From NCBI GenBank assembly GCA_032358255.1, contig JAULBX010026941.1, forward strand, positions 62,001-126,000: a stretch of 64,000 nt of DNA, written 5' to 3'. Position numbers and translations under genes: made by a program. Source of the stretch: Heterotrichella gracilis (lineage: Eukaryota; Sar; Xanthophyceae; Tribonematales; Xanthonemataceae). Shown here piece by piece: positions 46,956-56,514 of the stretch. The number at the start of each line of letters is the position of its first letter. The first letter of the stretch is position 1. The notes below the pieces were generated by a model, which did not search any database, had not been told where the DNA came from, and was given only the letters and a program-made list of their open reading frames with translations.

Positions 46956-49853
46956 ATGTCCATCGAGGCCCTCACCAGCAAGCTTTACCAAAATGGCTTT
47001 AAGGCGGCTATGTCCTTCATCGAAAAGGACATGGTCCCTGACGCCGTGATCAGGATGGGGATCCGCAACCTGCTCACAAAGCGAAAAAACGAGGTGGGCT
47101 GCGTCAACCCCCTCCAGCATGCGCCTAGGCCTGTGGTGCAGCTTACCTTGGCCTTGCCTTGGAGGTTTGTAAGCGCTGTCAGTGATATGTGCCCACAGAG
47201 TTATTGGTGAACCCTGGACAGGGTCTACCTCTGACCGTCAAGTTTCTGCGCACAGTTAACCCCATGTGCCTCCCCCACTTGTGCCTTACCTTAGGCAGCT
47301 ATTAGGGCAGTGTGCCGCACAGCCCTTACAAACCCCTGTGGAGGGTACCGGCACCTCTGACCATTTGTCTATCATCATTTCCAGAGCAACGTGGACGCTG
47401 AGGAATTCCAGGCGCGCGTGCAAGCATTTGTTGACGAGCTGAAGACCATGCCAGTGGCTGTGGAGACCGACGCAGCCAACGAGCAGCACTATGAGGTATG
47501 AATTATATTGTGTATACCGTATAATAAAAGGAATAGTAATGACTACCCGCTGCGGCTCAAAAAGCATAGGCAATTCGCTGGAACAGGCACTTGAGGTATA
47601 AGGCTGCACTCACAAAGGAATCACCTGAACATGCACGAGGCTGGTATCCAGATGTGGCTTGTTCCCTAACCCCACCTCTGGGACCCTGCAGGTCCCCACA
47701 GAGTACTTTTTGCTTGTCCTGGGCCAGCACCTCAAGTATAGCTCATGCCTCTACCCCACGCCTACAACCACGCTGGACGAGGCGGAGGCCGCTATGCTAG
47801 GTAGGGCCCCTCCTGAAGGTTTTCATCTTTGTTAACAAACTACTGAGGGTTGAAGGTTGTGAGGGCTAGGCATATGGGGGTTGCGTTCTTCAACATACTG
47901 GATATGCCGCAACATGCGTGCAGAGCTGGGCACTCACACCAACATAATACCCTAGACGTCTACATGAAACCCTAGGCAAAACCCTTGTCTGCCCGCAGAG
48001 CTCTACTGCGAGCGCGCCCAGCTGACCGACGGCCAATCCATACTGGAGCTGGGATGTGGCTGGGGATCCCTGAGCCTCTTTTTGGCCGCAAAATACCCCA
48101 AGAGCAGCATTACGGCGGTATCGAATTCGCGCACCCAGCGGGAGTTCATCATGGGCCAGGCGGGGGAGCGGGGGATCACGAATTTGAATGTGATCACTGA
48201 CAACATGGTGACGTTCAAGGCGCCCGGGAGCTATGATCGGGTGATGAGCATAGAGATGTTTGAGCACATGAAGAATTACAAGGTGGGCCGGCCCAACCCT
48301 AGAAAAACCCTAGAAAACCCTAGCAGTGTGATGAGCATAGAGCTGTTTGTGCACATGAAGAACTACAAGGTGTGGGGGGGTGCACCAGGAGCAACACCCT
48401 AGAAAACCCTAGCAGTGCACGACGATGCTACCTCCAAATTCACCCTGGTTCTGTTTGACTGGCGGCAATGGGGCCGTGGTGGGCCTTGCATAGAATTTGT
48501 CAAGTACAGGGCACCACCACCCTTCTTGGTGGGGTAATAGGTCTTTCCCCTCCATTGTTCAAGGAAATCCTTTCCCTGTGCAGCAAACCCAATGTTGATC
48601 TCATGTATCCATTTCCTTCCCCTGCGCAGGAGCTCCTTCGTCGCATATCCACCTGGCTAAACCCCGGGGGCATGCTCTTTGTGCACATCTTTGTGACGCG
48701 TAACCTGCCGTACCACTTTGAGGTGAGGGAAGGGGGGGGGGGAGAAAACGCATCGCACCACACTGCTCCGCATTGCATGGCATCGTGCCAGATTACAGCC
48801 CACAGCCTACAACCCAACAGTCAATCACTCCACACCCTATATGACATACACCACCCACATCATGTCACCTGCCCATATTCCATCGTGCGCACCACCTTCA
48901 TCATCACCTGCGACCTGTGTTGCCATGCCCCTATAATAACCTAACATAGGGTTTTGCCTTTCCTTCAGTACCACGGGGAGGATGACTGGATGACCAAATA
49001 CTTCTTCTCTGGGGGCACCATGCCGTCAGAGGACCTCCTGCACTATTTCCAAGAGGACCTGGCGCTGCAGAAGCAATGGTGCGCTCACCCTAAACCCTAA
49101 ACCCCAACACAGTGGTGCGCACAAGGGCCTGACAAAACCCTAGCCTTGCGCTGAGTAAACCCTACACCCATATTGCGCTGTTGCAGAAGGGTTTTACTAG
49201 TAAGTGAGGTGCCTGCGTCACTCCCGGCGCCAGGAGCGCAACATACCGCCCCTGTGTGCAGGTATGTGAACGGCTGCCACTACTCGCGCACCCTGGAAGA
49301 CTGGCTGGCGCGCCAGGACAGCGAACGGGCCAAGGTGATGCCAATCATGGAGGTAAGGCATGGACCCTAGAAACCCCTGGAACCCTTATGAAAACCCTAG
49401 AAAATGTCATGGTGAACGGGCCAAGGTCATGCCAATCATGGAGGTAAGGCTTGGACCCTAGAAACCCTTGGGACACCCCTGGTGAATCCCTAGAGTATGT
49501 CATGGTGAACTGTCAGTGTCTTATCCCCCTGCTCCCGCATAAACCCTACCAAACCCCTACACAAACCCTAACCCTCCCACCCCTGCCTCTCCACCGGCAG
49601 GCCACCTATTGCCCCGGCCAAAACCTCAATTCACTGTGGTGGGTATACTGGCGCCTACAAACCCTACAAGACCCCTACCACAAACCCTGCTAACCCTGCT
49701 CCCTCCCCTGCGCAGGCCACCTACGGCGCCGACCAAGGCCTCAAGTGGTGGGTGTACTGGCGCCTGTTCTACCTGTCATGCTCAGAGCTGTTCCGGTACC
49801 AAGGGGGGGACACATGGGGGGTGGGCCACTACTTGTTCAAGAAGAAGGAGTGA
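46956..49853 (+). CDS. SAM-dependent methyltransferase, coclaurine N-methyltransferase/CFA-synthase-like
   Basis: Eight exons give 357 codons with the stop: 46956-47093, 47385-47495, 47692-47800, 47999-48282, 48630-48722, 48969-49078, 49262-49352 and 49716-49853. The order is a helical N-terminus; [15 protein letters not shown] and KYSSCLYP, which are family signatures; the SAM-binding motif [25 protein letters not shown]; then [25 protein letters not shown] and the C-terminal end [12 protein letters not shown]. Length and motifs match plant and algal relatives of coclaurine N-methyltransferase, which share a fold with cyclopropane-fatty-acid synthases. It should transfer a methyl group from SAM to an unknown amine or lipid. 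A TGTAA near 49933 could be the polyadenylation signal. Three exon edges are duplicated in its introns, one of them in frame. Confidence 0.95.
48303..48372 (+). repeat. In-frame duplicate of a methyltransferase exon end
   Basis: It copies the exon end 48240-48282 ([14 protein letters not shown] becomes [14 protein letters not shown]) and its GTG donor. It lies 87 bases downstream, in the same frame, with no stop between. The spacer is ACCCTAGAAAA repeated. Confidence 0.95.
49395..49452 (+). repeat. Duplicate of methyltransferase exon 49262-49352 3' edge
   Basis: GAACGGGCCAAGGTxATGCC and ATCATGGAGGTAAGGC are repeated 91 bases downstream, including the GTAAGG donor. This displacement is not a multiple of three. 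Confidence 0.95.
49598..49668 (+). repeat. Duplicate of the last methyltransferase exon's 5' edge
   Basis: The acceptor and first ~55 bases of exon 49716-49853 (AGGCCACCTA, CTCAA.T, GTGGTGGGT.TACTGGCGCC) are copied about 115 bases upstream and diverged. AAACCCTACAA motifs follow. Confidence 0.9.
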
Positions 49854-50649
49854 GGACAGGAGGGGGGGGGCATACACATTTTTTGGGGGAGCAGCCGCAC
49901 AACGATGTGGTTTAGATAGTTATCCATATTGTTGTAAAACCCATAGGTACAAATACAATGATGAGACAAGGCATGGATCGTAGGGAGGTTGGCAACGCAT
50001 GAATATTTTGTAGCATCACTTGACCATGAGTCATCATATTTGCAGACAGTGGCCCTGCAATCAACAATGGACCATTTCCACAGCGCTAGCGCAAAAAAGG
50101 GCTAAGCCCATGCCCATGGGCAGTGCGTCGGGATGTTTGCACCCGTAGATCGGACTTGGACTGAATAATTTCCTCCAATGGCTTGACCAGCACCCATTTT
50201 TGTGTCGGAGGAACTTTAAATTCAATCATTGAGTCAATGACATTTGTGGCGCGCACCTGTAACATGTTTCCTACAAACAATTGCTGAGCTACGTGCATAA
50301 TAATTATCATCTCCGTCAAAGTTCCTCCGTTTCCATGGGCAGGAAATAATATTATGGTTGATTCCAGTATGCACACGTATGCGAGCTTTCACAGTCTTCT
50401 TCAGTGTCCGACTCAGTTATTCCTTGCACAAATGCATGTGTCGTTTCAAAACTGTAAACTGCCTATCATAATGAATAGGATCTGACATAAATAGCATAAA
50501 TCATCAGATGTGTCATCGCACAATGGGTACATCCTTGCAGAAAGAGCCAAGGATCACCCCACTTCATTGCCGTCTTACCACAGTCCACCAACTTAGGCTT
50601 AAGCCTACCCACGCCATGTGGCTGTGCCCTTAGGGTTTGGAACCACACC
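49854..50649. other. Convergent 3' flanks, no gene supported
   Basis: This lies between the methyltransferase and TPR gene stops. The 96-codon minus frame 50086-50376 has no motif I recognise and no splice partner, so I do not call it. Confidence 0.5.
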
Positions 50650-53600
50650 CTACAGCACCCTGGGCAGCCGCGCAAAGCTCATCACGGGGGCGGTGCTCTC
50701 AAAGGCGACCGCGGTGCGGAAGTGCGCCTCCGCATCCTTCCCCCTGCCCTGCTCCTTGGCCACAAGACCCAGGTAGTGCCACCCCTCGCCCCGCTCGGGT
50801 CCTGACCGCAAACCCTCGGATAGGTACTTCTCAGCAAGCACCAGGTTCTGGGCGCCCCCCCGGGCGTAGTAAGCCGCACCTAAACAAGTGAGGCCACAAT
50901 AAAACAACCTTTTCTGTTTCCAGGGGTGGGAAAGGATGGAGTGGTTCTGATTGAAGCCAGGTTCGGAATAAAAATATTTACAACATGGGTTGCGAGCAAA
51001 GCAGAAACAATGATGCTTAAGAACAAGGGGGAGGCGGCTTGGGACATAACCAGGGCAGGAACAAACAAAGCAACTGTAATAAGAACTAGTGACGACTCTG
51101 ATAACTATGCGCACCTAACTGTATGGCTGCCTGTGGGAATCGGCAGTCCAGGGCGAGAGCGGTTTGGAAGGAGTCAAAAGCGCCCTCCAGGTTGCCCTGC
51201 GCCTGTGGGGTGCAGAGGACTTGAGAATTAGCTGCTGCAGGGCATTTTGCAAAAAGGAGGGCAGGAGCATTTACAGGCGTGTGTGTAGCAGCAGCCATCC
51301 CCACATATGCATCCCCCTCCCAAACCACCTTGCGCATTAGTGGCCGGCTGCAGGACCCACATGGCCCCCATACCTCCCCACATGGACACCCAAAACTAAT
51401 CCACAGCCCCCCCACAGCCTCCAACCCCACCTTGTGCATCATGCCTGTTGCATAGTGCAGGTGCGGCCGCCAGGGCGCCCTCTTGCCCGCCTCCTTTAGG
51501 CAGGTGCGTGCATCATCCCACTGGGACACACATACAAAGCCATGCGCAAGCTCCAGCCACAGCTGCGGGGGGGAGATGGGGGGAGGTGAAGGAGGAGTGT
51601 GTGTGTGTGGGGGGGGGATTGCGCTGGGGTTGGGGATAGGATGGTGTGTGCTGGGGATGGGATTGTGGGATGGTCACCCAGGTCATGGGCGCTGGGAAAT
51701 TGGATGGTGTGTGCCTGGCAATGGGTTGGTGTGTGAACAGCCGATCTGGATTTGGGGACCAGTGGTGTGCTCTAGTATAGCAAAACAAATTCATGCTGTG
51801 CAATATTTGCATATACAGCTGCACGAGGTGTGTCATCCCCCTGATATGTCTCCCCTTGAAGTAACAGGGGACAACCCCTGTGCATCAATTATGTCACCCC
51901 ACCCCCGCCACCTACATCGCTCTCATCCATAGACTTCCCCTGATCCCTGCCACCGCCACCGCCACCCCCCAGCGCCTCAGCCTGCATGTGCGCCATGAGA
52001 GACGCCAGGCTCCTCAGCGCGACACCTGGCGCACCCAGGGCCATGTGCAGCCGGGCCTGCAAGGGGGGGGGGTTAGGGTCAAGGGTTCAGGGTTACGGTT
52101 CTTGTTCGAGAAAGTTGTGTGCCAACATGTCGGGGCCATGTCAGCATGCACCATTGCCCTCGTCCCCCAACCACACCAAGAGTACCCATTGGCTCTGCAT
52201 CACCTCCTCAATCCCTTCCATACACCAAGCGGACTCCCCCGTCACTGCGGGGGGGGGGGGGGGGGCGGGGGGGGGGGGGGGGNNNNNNNNNNCGGCCCCC
52301 CCCCCCCCCCCCACACCCCACCCACCCCACCTGTATGGCCATCAACAGCGGCCGGTGCCGCGGCTCCACCTCGCCCCCCGCCCCCTCGCACACCTCCAGC
52401 GCGGCCCCGCACCGCTGCTGCCCAGACACCACCAGCGCCAGCAGCAGCCATGAGGGGGAGTGGCTGTGGGCGGAGGCCTCGAGGGCGGCGCGGGTGGTGG
52501 CAAGGGCGGAACGCAGCTGGCGGGCCTCCGCCTGGAAAGAGGTGGGTTAGGGTTTACCGTTGGAGATTACGTATTAAGGTAGGGGTTTAGGGTTTAGGGT
52601 TCTGGTGGCCAGGGCGGAACGGAGTTGGCGGGCCTCCGCCTGAAAAGGGGGGGAGGCTAGGGTTTAGGGAGTGGGGTTTAGGGTTCTAGGGTTGTGGTGG
52701 CCAGGGCGGAACGGAGCTGGCGGGCCTCCGCCTGAATGGGGAGGGTAGGGTTTAGGGGTTGCGGTTTAGGGTTTAGGGTTCTGGCGGCCAGGGCGGAACG
52801 CAGCTGGCGGGCCTCCGCCTGACAAGGGGGAAATCGGGGTTCAGGGTATTGGTGCACCACCGTAATTGGTTGCATGTAGAGCAAGCGATCATCTGAATGC
52901 ACAGCAAGTGATCTTGAATCTACAACTTATGACAATCCACTTGATTGTGTGCTAAGGTATGCTACAGGGACAAGGTCCCACCTGCATCAGCGCGCAGTTG
53001 TATGCCGCCGCCACGTCATGCGGGTCCAACTCCACTGCCTGCTCCAATACCCGTAGGGCTTCCTCGTTGTGTGCCTGGCGTTCCTGAACGGGTGAGGGGT
53101 TGCTTGTGTGTGGGGGAGGGGGTTTGGAGGGGGCTGAAAGGTAGCACATGGATCCAAACTGAAAATATATGCACCGCTACCAACGACTTATGTTGTGTCA
53201 ACAGCTTGATTTGCAGCGAACCTACACTTCTCAACCCTAAGCGCCCTATACCTGCAGCGGTGGCGCAGGGTGTGCCGCCGCCAGTGCCCCCAGGCTTGCC
53301 CCCAGTGCAGTGAGCGCCCTGGGCAACAGGTGGCTGTCTGTGGATCGACAGCTATCAACTGCAGACCTACAGGGCGAGGGGGGCCGGGCGTCACTGCCAG
53401 GGGCAAGATGCTCCGAAGTGCTCTTTTTTACTCCGTTACATGTACATATAAAGTAGAACTTCTGGTTTTATCGAGGATTCTCATGAATGTAAATGATAGG
53501 TGTGCATGGGTGGGGGCAGCAGGTGGCTCTCTGTGGATCGACAGCTGTCAACTGCAGACCTGGGGGGCAGGAGGAGGGAGGGGAGCCACATCAGCATGGG

Positions 53601-55207
53601 GGGAGAGGCACATGGGTGGTGGGCATGTGCGAGGGTGGGTAGTGCGCGTTGCCAGGTCGCACGCGTATGCAGCTGCACAATGGTCTGCCAGGCCTGTGAT
53701 CAATGCTGTTGGTGCCATCGACAGAGGGCCTCCAGGGTAATTGGCACGGCAGCAACTGCATGGGCCAATGTTGGGGTGCCACACCTAGCAAGCGTACCGC
53801 CGAGGTGAGTGCGGGAGCATCCCAGTGCAAGCATGCGCGCAACAACACTACACCCGAAACCCCAACCCCGGTCCCTCACCGTGCAACCTCCACCCCTGTG
53901 TGAGCGTGGGGCATACGAGTCCAGGCATGCCCGCCCAGACCCTAAACCCTACACCCTACACCCCAGTCCCTCACCGTGCAACCTCCACCGCCTGGGTGAG
54001 CGTGGTCGCGTCCGAGTGCAGGCATGCGCGCACAAACAGCAGCTGGTTTTTCACGCTGGCGTCCACCTTGAGCAGGGGGTGGAACACAAGCTGGGCGCGG
54101 GGGGAGTCGCCGGCAGCCATCCAGGCCTGCGCATGGGGTGGTAGGGTCTCTGTGTGTGGGGCACGTGGTGCAATACAAATGTAACAGGAGAGCCCTAAAC
54201 CCTAAACAGGTGTAGTGCAGCTCAGATAGAGGTTTTCAACCCTAGGAAAGGGTGTGCAAAGGGGCTTGCCTGCTGCAAGGAGGGTGTAATCATGCTGGGA
54301 TGAAGGTTTAAAATGGTGGTGGAGCATGCAGTACCCACCTGAGCCTGTGCGCTCCACTCCTCCAGCTGTGTGCGCTCCGATATGTTGGCCTGCTGTAACG
54401 TCACCGCCATGGTCTGGTATTGACCCCCAGTTGCCAGCAGGTAGCACAGGCCCCAGAATAATTGGGGGTCATTTGGAAACTCCTGTGCAAGGGTGCGGAA
54501 ATCACAGTTTCAGGTTGGGGAGGGTAGTGATGACCCACAATGTTGAGATCACTCACAGGGTTGTGCCAGAGCCAGGCCTTTATAGTGTGTAGGGTTTATC
54601 GGGGCCCAAGCCTGTGTAGGGTTTAGGTTAGGGATTATCCCGACCCCAGCCCTGTGTAGTATGAGGGTCTCAGGGGCCAGGACTTGCCCAAATGGGCAAG
54701 TGCAGTTGCCAGGCGAGTTGTGACTGTCCAGGGACATGCAGGCATGCTGCCATGCCTTCCCCAACTGGAAGTGCCTACGAGGAACGATCAGCTGCAAACA
54801 AAAGGCTCACCTCTGGGAAGGTCCTGGCAGCAAGCAGCAAGCACAATGCAGCTTCGGTGCCTGACTGCTGCGCTTGAACCACCTGCAGAGGGTGGCACAG
54901 ATGGGGCGATGCACATGCCACTCAAAGAAAGCCATGCCTCATGATGTTGCACAATGCCGGTTCATAAACGGCATGATCACGGGTAAATTTAGTTGGTAAA
55001 ATATTAACTCCGACTTGCTGCACCAGGGTATATTTCAAAGCACACCTTTCCGCCAGTTGGTGCGCCAAGGGGGTTGAATGCAAGCAGCGTGCCAGTTGCT
55101 TTCAGGCTGCTGAGTTTGCTTCTACTTGGGTTGGTAATATCTGAACGCAGTTTATCGAGTCTAGAACGTAAGCTGGCGCTGTAATCCATGGAATGGCGTT
55201 CCTCCAT
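50650..55207 (-). CDS. TPR protein, NPG1/TTC7-like
   Basis: Likely exons are 54812-54883, 54339-54485, ~53974-54128, ~53249-53371, ~52979-53084, 52331-52533, ~51917-52060, 51431-51563, 51115-51202 and 50650-50878. A possible first exon, 55040-55207 (MEERHSMDYSASLRSRLDKL), is the weakest part. TPR-like helices include HNEEALRVLEQAVELDPHDVAAAYNCALM, LWLELAHGFV..SQWDDARTCLKEA, HLHYATGMM, GNLEGAFDSFQTALALD and GWHYLGLVAKEQGR. The C-terminus (STAPVMSFARLPRVL) resembles NPG1 and TTC7 proteins. In other eukaryotes TTC7 scaffolds the PI4-kinase IIIalpha complex at the plasma membrane, and NPG1 binds calmodulin and pectate-lyase-like proteins. The exact role here is inferred. The gene is shorter than the family norm (500-odd codons found), some exons may be missing near 53.4-53.9 kb, and an assembly gap lies in one intron. 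Confidence 0.7.
52246..52312. other. Assembly gap (10 N) between a G run and a C run
   Basis: N bases occupy 52283-52292. About 35 bases, nearly all G, precede them and about 15 C follow. The gap lies in an intron of the TPR gene next to exon 52331-52533. The switch from G to C across the gap suggests a sequencing or joining artefact at a homopolymer or an unresolved inverted repeat. Confidence 0.95.
52495..52822 (-). repeat. Four copies of a TPR-gene acceptor and exon start
   Basis: The acceptor and first ~35 bases of exon 52331-52533 (encoding AEARQLRSALAT) recur at about 52600-52642, 52695-52735 and 52782-52822, each with CAG before GCGGAGGCCCGCCAGCT. TTTAGGG motifs fill the spacers. Confidence 0.93.
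53500..53580 (-). repeat. Copy of the TPR-gene segment at 53320-53375
   Basis: CTGTGGATCGACAGCT and CAACTGCAGACCT blocks are shared in order with 53338-53372, including the acceptor. The copy is about 180 bases upstream in the gene's sense. Confidence 0.88.
53808..53942 (-). repeat. Two decayed copies of TPR exon ~53974-54128 3' edge
   Basis: The pattern GTGAGxGxGG...GxCCAGTGCAxGCATGCxCGC, with CCGTGCAACCTCCACC in one copy, recurs at ~53815-53850 and ~53880-53935 and matches 53975-54030. CCCTAAACCCTACACC lies between the last copy and the exon. Confidence 0.8.
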
Positions 55208-56514
55208 TATGCATGCATATATGGGTTTGACGTTGGATGGGGAGTAGGTCCTAGCTGCTGGTCTCCAGCTAAGGCATTTGGTCCTCCTTTCGACTGTGCA
55301 CCATGGACGTCAAACACGTGTAGTTACACTAGACAACGACCTTTGGTGAAGACTTGGAAACTTCCACGGAAACTACCCAGTCCACTTCCCGCGCAATAGC
55401 GTCATAATAACGCACTTGTCGAGCCCACGACCACCTTGGATCCATGGTGGCGATCCAGCTTTAAAGCGACAAGGAAAACGAGGGCAACATAACACTTTGG
55501 TGGCACTGCGTTCTACGTCACGCTGCGAACGTCTCTGGTATTTGACTGGGCAAACACACCAGATTGGCAGTCGTATGACAGTTGCATGCCAGCACATGCA
55601 TGCATGCGTTTGGCCCAAACTTTGGGCGGGACACACTAGTACAACCGGAACCGAACGTAGCGTGACTGCTTTTGGGTTGAAACTCTTGTTGAGTACACTT
55701 TAAAAGTAGTAGGAAGCCTTCCCCGAGTGCTTTTTGAGCAAGTATTGTACAGTTTGTGGCACTACTTTGTGATGATTATTCACGTCACCGCCCACCGATC
55801 AACAAGCAAGTACGGCAGTCAGTGTGTAGACGGTTCCACCCTTTTGAAAGTGAACTGCAATTAGAACCAGTGCCGATTGTCAAGCAACCCTCAGCCCATC
55901 TGGCGTCCACACGCCAGTTTTCCAGCAGCACTACGCGAGTGGGAACGGAGTTTGTGATGCCTGTCAAGGCCGGGACAATTTGAACGCTGCCACCAAGTAG
56001 GGGCAAGTCAAGTAACCCACCGAGCTACAATCTTTGGCGGGTGTTCTGGCGCTGATTGCAAGGTGGGTTGCTGGCAGCTACGCAGGAATGGAGTGTGAAT
56101 ACAATGTGATTCGTACTGCCTTTCGAAAAGTCAGGGTGTGTTCACAGCCCAACAGCCCTTCTTGCCCAGGGCTTTTGTGGTTCATAGAACGCATCGGTGC
56201 GCTCCGTAGACCTGCAATCCTAGACCTTTGCGTCCCAAAGCTGGGTGTCATTGTTCCACGACCCGTTGCCAAGCATGTGCACATTTGTTGCATGCGTGCC
56301 CAATATTCCGCAGTGTCTGACCCCTGCAGCGTACGTCAAGCTTTCGTGCGTTATATTCTACTCAATTGAGTACTGCAACCCTCTTACTCGTTCTTTGTCT
56401 TGTGGGTTCAGGCGGCATCACTCATGGCGTGCAGTTTGAACTGTGGTGTGTTCACCCAAGTGGACCCAATTGAGTGCTAACACTGCTTGGGCAGCACTAT
56501 GCCCAGCACCCACC
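55208..56514. promoter_or_regulatory. Intergenic between TPR gene and unknown secreted-type gene
   Basis: The two genes point away from each other, so both promoters should be here. Open frames are short and without motif. ATGCATGCATGC occurs at about 55595-55608. Confidence 0.45.

Noticed and set aside
50086-50376. 96-codon minus-strand frame
   Set aside because: It has no motif or splice partner and lies in convergent 3' flanks.
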